Positions 54,023 to 64,000 of a stretch of 64,000 bases of DNA are shown in pieces. Where the stretch lies: the NCBI GenBank assembly GCA_019787685.1, contig JAHNUO010000001.1:2170001-2234000 (forward strand), in the 5' to 3' direction. The stretch is from Chiua virens. Taxonomy: Eukaryota; Basidiomycota; Agaricomycetes; Boletales; Boletaceae. The position numbers and the translations under genes are program-made. Numbering within the stretch: the stretch's first letter is position 1; every line of letters begins with the position of its first letter. Below the pieces are notes generated by a model. The model was not told the DNA's origin. It saw only the letters and a program-made list of their open reading frames with translations, and did not search any database.

Positions 54023-55740
54023 TCACGCCGCATCCAATAGTCGGACCCAATCAATCGAAATCCATGACGGGGATCTCGTCGCGTCCACACGTCCCTTGTC
54101 CTGTGGGACTGCCAAGACTTGGTTGGGATGAGATTCGCGCTGGAGGACGACTTTGGGCCAGTAGTATTGTGTGAACGGAAGGACCTTGATCGACGCCGAC
54201 TGGTCGCGACTGTACAGGGACAGATTTCACGTGCGTGGGTATCTGGAGAGAATTTATGCGAAGTAAGAACCGACAGTCGTAGAGAATTTCCAGAGGATCG
54301 CAGGAGGATATGGCATCCCTGAGTTGTTTTGTAAGATCAATCACCAGTCTAGTCGGGGAGCCAGCGCCTTGTTGTGGATTCTTGAGAAATGGGGGAGTTC
54401 GGGAGGCTAGCCAAGCAGAAACGATCGCCTGTGTTCAAGGGTCACATGTAAACATTGATTTCCAACTCTGAGGGGTTTGTTGGGATTGAATATGGCAGGA
54501 GTCCAGAGCACACCGCCTCCTGCTGTGAATTTTTTGACCTGAGACTGCCCGCGGGTCAGGACACCATAGAGCGCGAACGATGCGACGTATACTGCTCTGG
54601 CGCCTATGGGCATCTGCGGAGAGAGAGCCCCAGGGGTGAAAGGAAACGTAACGCATGACGCGCAAGACAAGCGCGGAACGAAGACGGGGATCGGTGACAA
54701 TGAGTAAATCGAAGGATGAAAGAAGCAAGGTGCCAATAGGAGAAGGGAGAGTGTAATTGGCGAGATGTGATGTAACTGATGAAAGACGGTGTCACGTCAG
54801 AAAAGGAATTCGGGGGAGAATGTACCTTTGTGATCGACGTTCCGAGCGGCTGTACGAAGATTGACAACGGCAGTAAACAGCCGGTCTTTTTCGTTGGTGA
54901 CATTGGGCGCGATGGAATGCAAGGTGGATGCGGCTTGTTTTATTTTAGGAAAACAAAGGGAGGCAGTGGGAGGCAATGGGACGGTGTGAGAAAAGGAGGG
55001 GTCATGGTGGAGGCAGTGACGAATAGTGTTTCGGAGGGTGATGTGGGGCTGTGAGTTTGTTGGATCATTGATGTGATGCAACTGATGGGCGATACATGTG
55101 GCGAGGATCCTGTCCTGTGACGATGTGAGGAAGAGAAGTGATATGGATGAAACGAGGGACCTTTGGAAAGGGTAAGAGGGGGCGCTAAAAGAAAGGTATT
55201 GAGACCGTGGTGTGCGAACCAAGCGAGAGGGGAATGTGGGGAACCCATGCCCCATCTGCGGAGGGGACGCATGCCGGCTGCTCCGATGAGAGAAGACCCA
55301 CAGGCAATTCGCATGATGGCTGTCTCGAGTTGGTCATCGGCATGATGACCGAGGGAAAGAAAGGAGATACGTGCACATTTGATGGAATGGAAGAGAATGT
55401 TGTAGCGCGCGTCGCGTGCCGTTCGCTCTATTGAACCGGCTGCCGGGAGTGGGGGAAACGGAGGAGAGCCCCAGGGGATGGATTCAGCGTGGTGAGGGAT
55501 ACCGAACAGACGTGCATTTGTGGCAGCGACGTCGGCCATAACGGAAGATGGCCGGTTGGAGGTTATGGAGGACATGAATGGAGAGGAGGGACGAGGGGGG
55601 AATACCTGGCTAAGGAGAAACAACAAGCAGGTCGAATCAGGGCCACCGGAGTTGGCGATGGCGATGCGCGGATTGGGGGTCACAGGGATGCAACGGGCGA
55701 GGGCGGTGGTAAACTCGACAAGTCGGATCGGTGATGGCAT
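54023..55740 (-). CDS. TilS-like tRNA(Ile)-lysidine synthetase (PP-loop ATPase)
   Basis: Members convert C34 of an isoleucine tRNA to lysidine so that it reads AUA. In eukaryotes these are mitochondrial or plastid proteins of bacterial origin. The in-frame ATG at 55740 gives MPSPIRLVEFTTALARCIPV. The PP-loop signature SGGPDSTCLLFLL is near 55640. Then come ARDARYNILF (near 55400), LSLGHHADDQLETAIMRIA (near 55345, the family HxxDDQxET motif), GAAGMRPLRRWGMG and LAPPLTLSK (near 55175), DRILATCIAHQLHHINDPTN (near 55105) and TLRNTIRHCL. The C-terminus is probably SPSWISIDWVRLLDAA with TGA at 54023. The obvious 46-nt intron (55120-55165) between LSK and DRIL does not keep frame, so the model has one unexplained slip. 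Introns in the 3' half are only roughly placed. Confidence 0.8.
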
Positions 55741-55794
55741 GATGTCAGGTATAATAACCTCGCCTAGGTCGTCTTTTTGCACAGTATTCCCCTC

Positions 55795-56722
55795 ATGACA
55801 GACTACGCCAGCTTTTTGGGCATCAAGTCGCTCCCCGCCGCGATCGTGTTTGCCATTCTCTACGTTCCGCTTTTCGCGTTTTTCGTCTCAAAGGCCGTTG
55901 CACGTCCAAACTATGTCTACATCATCCTCGCCCTCTTCTCTGCCAGTCTGTCCTTCTTTTCATCGTGCCTGTGCCTCGCTGATGTGTCCTTTTCCAGTTC
56001 GCATTACTGCGTTCATTCTCCGTGCGTTACTGGCTGACGATGCGTCCGTGCAAGACGACTTGAACGTGGTGATTGCTTATGAAATCATCTACAACACTGG
56101 CTTCTTTGGTATCCTCTACTCGGCCTACATCCTCGCCACGGATCGGTTCGTCTGTCTCTTCCTCCTTGTTCGATCTCAAACCCTTCGCCAGCGTTTCTCT
56201 TTCTCCCCATCCCCCGAATGGCCCCATCTCTCGCATTCTCCGCTTTCGCTTCTTGTTCCGTCTTGCCTTGACTGCCGCCGTCGCCATCGGTATCACTGGC
56301 GCCGTATACAGCAGTCTCGGAACGACCCCCTCCGCTATCAACACCGGCACCACCCTCCGCGAGGCTGCGATCTACATCTTCCTCATCTGCGCCATCCTTG
56401 TCCTCTTGCAGACCTATTTCCTTGCCCGCGTCGAGTTTCGAGGTATGTCCCTCCTTCCCTCTGCCCTCCCTCAAGCCAACGCCATTCCATAGATCGCTAC
56501 TACTCTTCCAACAACCAGATCGGTGCCACCTACGGTGTCTACTTCCTCTTGGTTATCTCGCTCCTCCTTGTCGCACGCGAGGCCTTCTTTACCGCAACCG
56601 CGACCAACACCGCACGACAGAACAACGAGGCAATCTGGTACCCACTTTCTGCTGTCACGGAATTCCTCGCCGTTCTCTTGTTTACCGCTCCTGGTCTGGT
56701 CCCTGACCCCAAAGATGCCTGA
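55795..56722 (+). CDS. Fungal multi-pass (about seven-helix) membrane protein
   Basis: The ATG at 55795 gives MTDYASFLGIKSLPAAIVFA. Introns near 55952-55996, 56143-56166 and 56440-56491 leave a protein of about 270 residues. Seven or so helices are visible: AAIVFAILYVPLFAFFVSKA, YVYIILALFSASLRITAFIL, VVIAYEIIYNTGFFGILYSA, LALTAAVAIGITGAVYSSLG, AIYIFLICAILVLLQTYFLA, YGVYFLLVISLLLVAREAFF and AVTEFLAVLLFTAPGLVP. It ends PDPKDA at TGA 56720. The topology and the YF(L)AR...FR pattern recall uncharacterised fungal integral membrane proteins with RTA1-like layout; no function can be assigned. Only 54 bp separate its start from that of the divergent TilS gene. Confidence 0.75.
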
Positions 56723-56922
56723 TTATGACACATACATCCGCGTACTACTTATATACCAACATGTATTTAATTGATGTCGATGCCCTCATCCACCAAGTTA
56801 CAGTCTGAGTGTTGTCATGTGGCGGAGGGCAAGGGTGCGAACATCCATCACTCTCAACCACTCCCCGCTTTCTATCTCCCTCCCATCCACTAAAACACGT
56901 AAAAAATATCGCTATACAATTC

Positions 56923-59645
56923 ATGTCCTCCCAACCTACCCACAATATCCCTCCCCCTCCCGTCCCCGTATCGCCCCCCTCATCTAGCGTCCGGCGCCAT
57001 CATACCATCACTGCAACCTCTCGCACCGCAAGAACAGGTGCCCGGGTCACCATATCTGAGGAATCCCAGGATCAACAACTCTGGAACGACGATGAGCCTG
57101 TCGATGAAGACTGGGTCGGCGGCATCGGTGCCGTCGGTGAGAAAACCTCCCTCCACAGGCAGAGTTCCCTCCCTGCCAGCTCAAAGCGAGGTCCGCCCGT
57201 TCAAATCTATCCCTTCATCTTCTCACTCTCCCCATCTCTTAGCTTTCCGCGCCCATGCTTCAAGGCAAGGCGGGAATCTGACCCCACGCACTATGAATAG
57301 TTTATCCGCCATCGCTGGTCACGACGGCGACGAAGACTGGGAACCAGAAATAAGAGGCTTTAACAACGAAGACGAGGTGGGCATCTGTTCTTTTTATGTA
57401 TCCGCACCCGCGCTCGATCCCCCATCTTGTTTCCTCGATTCACACCTCTCCTTCAGCACAACATGTCTGCCTCAGAGCAGGCCCAAGTCGAGTCGTCTGT
57501 CGCCAATCCCTCCCCGCTTTCACCCCATTTCGCTGCAACTCATGTCCCCTCCCCTCCCCCAGCTTCCTCCGGCGTTCGTCGTCACCAGAGTCTCACCTAC
57601 GGCGCACAGCGACAGATGCCCTCTTCTGGCCTCAAACGCGCAGGCACCTTGCAGCAGACCGGTTCCCGTCACACCCCGACCACCGGCCAGTCACCGAGTC
57701 CCCCTGATCCCGAGGAAGAAGAGTATGGCGAGGAAAAAGACCCGGTTAATCCATATGATGACGACACTTACTTCACCCCCCGCTCTCCTCCTCCGAGCCA
57801 GCAGCAGTATGCCAACCAAGGCTCCCAGTACCCTACAAGCCCTATGGGTCGTGCTTCCCCGTGGGGTACTCCCGGAGCCGCCGATTGGCGCACATCAGGT
57901 GGCACATTTCCAGGATCCGCTGTGGCAAGTGTCGACGATGTCGCCCGTGCTTTGTCTTCCATGGAATTGAACAACCCAGCCAATAATCAACTGTACTCGA
58001 ATACCGCTGCCTTTCAGGGGAGTCAGTCAGCACAGCCACCCCGCTTCAATGCAACCCAAGCCCCTCCCCTCTCACCGGGCAGCATGCGTCAGAATGCCGT
58101 TCACACCAGCAATGGGACTTCTCGGAAACTACAGTTGAACACCGACGTAGACGGTCGGAAGACACCGACAGGGCACTCGGTATGTTTTTTTTTCATTCCT
58201 ATTGATTATCATCAGGTGCTCATCACAGTCGTAGCGCGGATCCACGAGCGACAGCACTGCATCCAGTGCAAGTGCCTGGGATCCACGCGAGAAGCGTATT
58301 ACTGAGCGAACTTCCAACTCAAACCTGAACTATGGCTATAATCAAGGGCAAAAGGGGAGTGGCGTCCCCAGTGTACCACCCATACCTCCACAGTACCTCA
58401 ACCAGATGAGTGGTGCGATGCAATCACCTCGCTTAGGCTTTGGACAAGCCCAAGTCCCGCAGTCCCAGACCGACAATAATTTACAATCACTCCCAGGCTT
58501 CTTAAGCTCCCCTGTCGATCTCCCGACGCTGGTCGCAACTAAGGGATACAATCCCCAGCATTTCGATATTCGACCGCAATTTGTTGGTGATATTTCTTCA
58601 GAGATATGATGCACATGTGTTGAGTCTCGGTTACAGGCGCGATACTTTGTCATCAAGTCGTACACCGAAGATGACGTACACAAGTCTTTGAAATATGAAA
58701 TTTGGAGTTCCACAGATCCGGGAAATAAGCGCCTCGATAAAGCGTTTAAGGAATGCGCTGGAAGAGGCCCGATTTACCTTTTCTTCAGTGTCAACGCTAG
58801 GTCATTGGTGTTCAGTGGCGACTACTTTTAGGTATTCTGACATTTGTTACAGTGGTCACTTTTGTGGGATGGCGGAAATGTTGACTCCCGTACGTCGATC
58901 TGCATGCTTTGAATTCCAGCACATGCTCACGTCGCCTTGTTAGGTTGACTATACACGCAGTAGTACCGTCTGGGCGTCGGACAAGTGGAAAGGCGTCTTC
59001 AAAGTTCGATGGATTTTCGTTCGTGACATCCCCAACGCAAACTTGCGTCACATCCGTCTAAAGTCTGTCCTCGTGAACTTGGATTGGGGTTGTCACTCAC
59101 CCGTGTACCTAGTAATACCGCTGAACGCAAGCCAGTCACCAATTCTCGTGACACGCAAGAGCTCATGCCCGATGCTGGACAAGAGATGCTCCGCATTTTC
59201 CACACCCATCCAGCTAGGACCTCACTTTTGCAAGATTTTGCGTTCTACGAAGTATGTCTGCTGCTTGCCGCCTATCTGCCATGTACTGAATCTAGGAAAG
59301 CTGCAAGCGATGCAAAAGATACAGTCCCAACAACCAGCCGGATCTAGTAGTGGATCTGATGGCTCGACACCCCAGTCCCAGTCCCCGAATCCCCAGCAGC
59401 AGCAACCGATCTATACAATGGCCAACATGGGAAACCCAGCCGCCTTGTACAACGCGATGTCACCAGGCATGACAGGTGCAATCAATCCCGCAACCATGCT
59501 ACAAATGCAGATGCAAATGGGCATGATGAACAATCCCTTTGGCATGGCACAGACGCAGGCCATGCATCAAAGTGTCATGCGACACCCGAGTCCGGGTCCT
59601 GCTGGCGGACAAAGTTACATGAATATGGGTGGAGTACCGTTTTGA
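56923..59645 (+). CDS. YTH-domain m6A RNA-binding protein
   Basis: Reads N6-methyladenosine in mRNA; fungal relatives such as Pho92 control mRNA decay. The ATG at 56923 gives [21 protein letters not shown] long disordered N-terminus follows ([40 protein letters not shown], and after two introns [20 protein letters not shown]). The YTH domain (58.63-59.27 kb) reads [80 protein letters not shown] and [18 protein letters not shown], the last restored by an intron at about 59052-59108. Trp residues in EIWSS and the DKWKG segment could build the aromatic cage. The C-terminal tail is Gln/Met-rich ([16 protein letters not shown]) and ends at TGA 59643. That the first two exons belong to this gene is inferred from clean phase at the joints. 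Confidence 0.87.
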
Positions 59646-60020
59646 ACATCCACAGTTGCTGGGACCAGACAGCATCGAGTGTGAGATTGCTAACAACTTA
59701 TGGATTTAGATTTTGTTCTATTTAAACCGCGGGCGCCTTCTCCTTTGCTTCCATCTGTTTCATCTTTACCTGTTTGATGTTCTGTTCTATTGGCTCACTA
59801 TCTCTGTGTAACACGTTACCCATTGTTTCTCGCTCAAGTAGCCTTGGACTGGTCAAACGGACTTGGATATCCACTTGTCGCTACTCTGTAATTGTTTCAC
59901 TTGCACAATTTTCTCTACTACAATCATAGTTGAGACGTTAACGACCAAAGGTCTACTTGTGATACATGGTACAACGAATGCAAGATCGTGTTCTCGCACA
60001 AGTATTGACGTCGAGGCCAG
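59646..60020. other. Convergent 3' intergenic gap
   Basis: A T-rich 375-bp stretch between the stops of the YTH gene and the UPF0261 gene. It is probably their 3' UTRs; I see no reading frame or RNA gene of note. Confidence 0.4.
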
Positions 60021-61256
60021 TTACAATTCCTGTTCTGCAGATTGGATCATCCTATGAAGAGCCGACACGGCGGCGGTAGCAAAGGATGGATCATTGATTT
60101 TGGCATCCACATCCTCGATGGGACACTCTAATCCTGCAGAACGCAGTGCATTCATCAATGCCTCGTCCGCTTCCACGTCCCTAAACGGTCCATCCTCCTC
60201 ATCGATCCCCGAAAAGCCTCGGAGTGGTAAAAGGACGTGCGTTCTACTCGGTAAAGCTCCTTTGAGCTTTCGCGCCATAACCTCTCCCAAAGCCTGACAT
60301 TCTTCCGGCGACGTCCGCATCAGCGTGACCGACGTGTTATGGCGAACGAACCGTCTACCCGAAAATTGAGCCGGGACGGTCGAGGCCGGACCAAAGTTGA
60401 CCATGTCCAGTGCGCCAAGGGAGACGACCTGGGGGACGCGCTTGTCCGCTGCCGCCTCAAGGCGATTGGGTCCGGCGGTGAGGACGCCTCCGACGAGCTC
60501 GTCTGCGAGCTCTGTGGTCGTCAGATCCAACACGCCCACAAAGTATCCCTCGCGTATGAGCCTTTCCATCGACAGTCCGCCGGAGCCGGTTGCATGGAAG
60601 GTGACGACGGAATACCCGAGCGCTTCGAGCTGCTGGGTGGCCACCTGAACGCAGGGCGTCGTGAGGCCAAACATGGTCACGGCAATGCTCCGTCGTTGAA
60701 GCGGTGCGTTCTGCCCGAGTCGGGAATGAAGCGTCATCCCGACAATGGCGGATGCCGCATTGCCGAGTATTTTGTGGAGGAGCGCGTTCATCCCTGCGAT
60801 GTCCACGACCGAGTACATCATGGTCATATCTGTCTCGCCGACATAGTGGGCAACGTTTCCTGATGCCATGGTAGATACCAGGAGTTTTGGAAAGCCGATG
60901 GGGAAGGCGTCACGAAATGCGGTAGCGCAGACACTGGTGTTGCCGGAGCCACCAGCACCGATGACGCCTGTGATGGCTCCCTGGGTGTACATGCGGGACA
61001 AGGTAGCGGTGAGGGCACGAGTCGTGGTTTCTAGAGCGAGGTCGCGGGAGGACAGGTCATGTTCACCTCCCAACTCGCGCAACATTTGTGTGTTGGTGAT
61101 GTCGATGTTGTCATGGACAGGGGGGACGTATGTACCGATATCGACCAGGATGGCCTTGCACGATCCACTCGCGTCGATGGCATGTTTGATGTAAGACAGC
61201 GCTTCGTATTTGGTATCACAGGTGCCAACAACCGCTACGACTGGGGGAGAAGGCAT
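60021..61256 (-). CDS. UPF0261 / Tm-1-like ATP-binding protein
   Basis: A single uninterrupted exon of 411 codons, unusual in this intron-rich window. The ATG at 61256 gives [20 protein letters not shown], the typical family start (xGTxDTKxxE). It continues with [40 protein letters not shown] (a Gly-rich ATP site), [40 protein letters not shown] and [20 protein letters not shown]. Later come [37 protein letters not shown] and [20 protein letters not shown], ending at TAA 60021. This equals the N-terminal half of plant Tm-1; the C-terminal half is the divergent neighbour at 61347. The biochemical activity of this family is not established. The lack of introns could reflect transfer from bacteria, where the two halves are also adjacent genes. 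Confidence 0.88.
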   Translation of the reverse strand: MPSPPVVAVVGTCDTKYEALSYIKHAIDASGSCKAILVDIGTYVPPVHDNIDITNTQMLRELGGEHDLSSRDLALETTTRALTATLSRMYTQGAITGVIGAGGSGNTSVCATAFRDAFPIGFPKLLVSTMASGNVAHYVGETDMTMMYSVVDIAGMNALLHKILGNAASAIVGMTLHSRLGQNAPLQRRSIAVTMFGLTTPCVQVATQQLEALGYSVVTFHATGSGGLSMERLIREGYFVGVLDLTTTELADELVGGVLTAGPNRLEAAADKRVPQVVSLGALDMVNFGPASTVPAQFSGRRFVRHNTSVTLMRTSPEECQALGEVMARKLKGALPSRTHVLLPLRGFSGIDEEDGPFRDVEADEALMNALRSAGLECPIEDVDAKINDPSFATAAVSALHRMIQSAEQEL

Positions 61257-61346
61257 CGGGAGCAATTCTGTTCGGCTCAACTTTGGAATGAACGACTTGG
61301 AAGACTTTCACGTTTGGCTTATATCAGCAAAGCAGCGATAATATCA

Positions 61347-62312
61347 ATGTCCGCTGATATGATCGAGGACACCACCAACACCATGTCTAGACGCTACGCA
61401 GCGCTGGAGCGACTGAGAGAATCCATCCGCAGAGGCGAAGCAATTGTCGGAGGAGGAGCTGGAGTCGGTCTCAGTGCAAAGACGCAGGAGGCTGGTGGAG
61501 TCGACTTGATTATCCTGTACAATTCAGGCCGCTATCGTATGGCAGGTCGGGGGTCGCTGGCGGTGAGGATCACGAGTTGAGACACGGCTGTGATGCTGAA
61601 ACTCACTGTAGGGTCTGATGCCTTACGGCGATGCCAACGCCATCATGCTTGAAATGGCCAACGAGACTCTGACGGTGGTGAAGAGGACGCCAGTGCTAGC
61701 TGGTATTTGTGGCACCGACCCGTTCCGCGACATGTCCCGCCTGTTGAAACAGGTCAAAGATCTGGGCTTCACAGGTGTGCAAAACTTTCCGACCGTTGGG
61801 TTGATCGACGGGGTGTTTCGACAGAACCTGGAAGAGACAGGAATGGATTACGGGAAGGAGGTCGAGATGATCCGCCTCGCACATGAGATGGATCTCTTGA
61901 CGACGCCCTACGTGTTTAATATCGACGAGGCAGAACGGATGACGAAAGCGGGAGCAGACGTGATTGTTGCGCACATGGGACTCACGACGAGCGGAACGAT
62001 TGGTGCGCAGACGGCGCTAACGCTGGATGATTGTGTCAAGCGAGTCCAGGACATCGCGGATGCGGCGGAGAGGATCAACCCGAACGTGATCGTGCTTTGC
62101 CATGGCGGACCGATCGCGACGCCTGAGGACGCCCGGTACGTGATCGGAACGGTCAAGGGTGTGCATGGATTCTGTGAGTTGGCCTCCAACTAAGTGAACC
62201 AAAGCTGACGACTTGACCAGTTGGTGCAAGCTCACTAGAGCGATTGCCGGTGGAGGAGGGGGTGAAGAAGGTAACGGTAGAGTTCAAGTCGATTCGGTTA
62301 AGTAGTACATAG
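61347..62312 (+). CDS. TIM-barrel protein (Tm-1 C-terminal half, PEP-hydrolase-like)
   Basis: The ATG at 61347 gives [20 protein letters not shown]. Then come [40 protein letters not shown] and an intron (61564-61613). The rest reads [117 protein letters not shown] and, past a second intron near 62174-62220, [20 protein letters not shown]. The stop is TAG at 62310. This is the (beta/alpha)8 family annotated as phosphoenolpyruvate hydrolase-like or IGPS-like, the C-terminal domain of Tm-1. It is paired with the UPF0261 gene across 90 bp. The pair probably works as one complex, inferred from the plant fusion. Confidence 0.87.
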
Positions 62313-62419
62313 TGTAGGAACAACAACCCAAAACAGTCGCGAACAACAGCGACGAGATCAATTCACGCGTTGTCTGGTCCGCAACTGTAAACGGTCAAAC
62401 CAACGGGGTTGGAATAACC

Positions 62420-64000
62420 ATGGCCCTCCTTTCAGACCGCCAGAGAGAAGAACTGTGCGTCGCACACACGATCTATCAGCTGATGCTCATTGCCAGCCAT
62501 CGCATCGATCCAGTCACAAGTCCATGCTCGAGTACCTCCATGCCAATAACTTCATTGGCGCATACAATGCACTCAAGGAGGACTCGGGCGTAGATTACAC
62601 CCCCGATCCAAAGACAAAATACGCAGGCCTTTTGGAGAAGAAATGGACCAGCGTCATTCGTTTGCAGAAGAAGGTGCTCCTCGCCCGCTCAGCTACTCAC
62701 CAACTTGCGATTAAGCCTTCCTATTCCAGATCATGGACCTTGAGACGCGAAATGCGTCCCTGCAGGAGGAGCTCTCTCTCGCACCCTCAAAGCGCGCTGC
62801 AATGCAAGCCGATTGGGTACCACGTGCGCCCGCTGCGCATGTCCTAACCGGCCACAGGCAGAGCATAGCACGCGTAGCTTTCCATCCTCAGTACTCACTC
62901 CTCGCATCTGCTAGCGAAGACGCTACTGTCAAAATTTGGGACTGGGAAACAGGTGAATTCGAGAGAACATTAAAGGGACATCAAAAAGGGGTGAATGATG
63001 TCGAATTCGACCACAAGGGTCATCTGCTGGGTGAGTCTTCGCTATTGAATCGGTGGCGCGCGTTCTCATAATCGACACTATCAGTGACGTGCTCATCCGA
63101 TTTGTTCATCAAGATTTGGGATTCTCAGAATGAATGGAAGAACATCAAGACCCTGACTGGTCATGATCATGCCGTTTCATCTGCTCGATTCCTCCCGGGA
63201 GATCAATTTATTGTCAGTGCCAGTTGGGATCATTCTATAAGGATATTCGATGTTGCCTCAGCGTAAGTCCGGCACGCGACGTGGCTGTAACACTTACGGA
63301 CTCGCAGCAAGGCATCTCGTGCGGACAATCATCGGTCATACCGACTGGGTCCGCTATGCTGTTCCGTCCGACGATGGACGACTGTTGGCTAGTGCCTCCA
63401 AGGATCAGGTAGTCTCTCTCGATTCGACTCTCTTCAGCAAGCTAAAGAGTTCGCATAATAGACTGCTCGACTTTGGGACCCGCTTACAGGTGAACAAAAG
63501 ATGGAACTTCGGGGGCACGACCACCAAGTTGAGGTTGTGGTTTTCGCTCCGATTGCGTCGTATAGTGCCATTCGCGAGCTTGCAGGGGTTCCGGTTCGTG
63601 CACGTATGGTGGGTCATACGGAAAATTATCTCACATCACCATTAGAATGCAGATCGGGTGAAGAGGCCTGCCGCATATGTCGCCACGGGTTCGAGAGACA
63701 AGACAATCAAGCTCTGGGACACACAGAGTGGGCAGATGTTGAAAAATCTTGTTGAGTGTCTACTATTATTGTACGAGAGATCCATTAACATCTTGTCAGG
63801 CCGGCCATGACAACTGGGTTCGAGCACTTGTCTTTCATCCCTCGGGCAAACTGTTGCTTTCGGCATCTGACGACAAGACAATTCGGATATGGGAATTATC
63901 GACAGGTAGATGTATGAAGACTGTCGAGGCACACACGCACTTCGTCGCGACCATCGCATGGGGACGGCAAAAGGTGTCCGTAAGCACTGGCAAGTCAAAT
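62420..64000 (+). CDS. PAC1: PAC1/LIS1 dynein regulator (3' partial)
   Basis: Binds and regulates cytoplasmic dynein in nuclear migration. The ATG at 62420 gives [12 protein letters not shown], spliced to a LisH motif ([20 protein letters not shown]). A coiled coil follows ([20 protein letters not shown], joined over an intron near 62671-62731), then WD40 repeats with LIS1-type sequences: [117 protein letters not shown] and [20 protein letters not shown]. The window ends within the last repeat or two, so the stop is not seen. LisH, coiled coil and seven WD repeats make the identity clear. At least six introns. Confidence 0.93.

Noticed and set aside
57463..58305. Separate gene starting at MSASEQAQ
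   Set aside because: The upstream exons from 56923 splice into it in phase (EDE to HNMSASEQ), so one YTH gene is simpler than two.
60339..60863. 174-codon plus-strand frame opposite the UPF0261 gene
   Set aside because: It is antisense to the intact single-exon UPF0261 gene, and the sequence looks like a complement artefact (many Gly, Arg and His).

Overview
This window is nuclear DNA of a filamentous basidiomycete, most likely an Agaricomycete (mushroom-forming fungus). Genes are dense and cut by many short introns (about 45-60 nt, GT...AG). Both strands carry genes, and intergenic gaps are mostly 50-250 bp. The gene set is eukaryotic and fungal: kexin, creC, STT4, TAP42, POT1, PAC1/LIS1. 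A DNMT1-type cytosine methyltransferase with a replication-foci domain and a CACTA/Tnp2-like transposon relic fit Agaricomycetes. Splice sites were placed by eye to restore conserved reading frames, so exon borders are approximate unless positions are given.

Layout. 0-12.5 kb: 3' end of an IRS4/TAX4-like EH-domain protein (+), DNMT1 (-), kexin protease (+), MCM7 (-). 12.6-21.4 kb: a large unrecognised protein (+), POT1 telomere-end protein with an expanded OB-fold array (-), TAP42 phosphatase regulator (+), Rab6/Ypt6 GTPase (-). 21.5-28.8 kb: methylenetetrahydrofolate reductase (+), a small acidic protein (+), branched-chain ketoacid dehydrogenase E1-beta (-), creC WD40 protein (+). 28.8-31.6 kb is the only clearly accessory stretch. 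It holds two 7-bp tandem arrays bounding a transposon relic and a hairpin bracketed by direct repeats, then a lineage-specific membrane protein and an intron-containing tRNA-Ser. 31.6-45.3 kb: STT4 PI 4-kinase (+), a coiled-coil protein (+), glutaminyl cyclase (-), TRAPP subunit TRS23 (+), then about 2.2 kb with no gene I can support. 45.4-56.7 kb: DOA1/PLAA (+), a histidine phosphatase (+), GTR1 Rag GTPase (-), lumazine synthase (-), SRP40/NOLC1 (+), TilS-like tRNA-Ile lysidine synthetase (-), a multi-pass membrane protein (+). 56.9-64 kb: a YTH m6A reader (+), the two halves of a Tm-1-like protein as a divergent pair (-/+), and PAC1/LIS1 (+), cut by the window end.

Functionally this is a housekeeping region. 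Several neighbours share a theme. DNMT1 and MCM7 are both replication-linked and both have MluI cell-cycle boxes upstream. TAP42, GTR1, STT4 and Rab6 act in TOR and membrane-traffic signalling. The most useful leads are reading-frame breaks in otherwise conserved genes (kexin propeptide, lumazine synthase C-terminus, TilS), a GC-AG intron in TAP42, a run of 17-46 nt microexons in SRP40, POT1's extra OB folds, the split Tm-1 pair, an STT4 that lacks a visible start beside a tRNA gene, and the repeat-bounded island at 28.9-29.84 kb. I see no wholly new multi-gene system.
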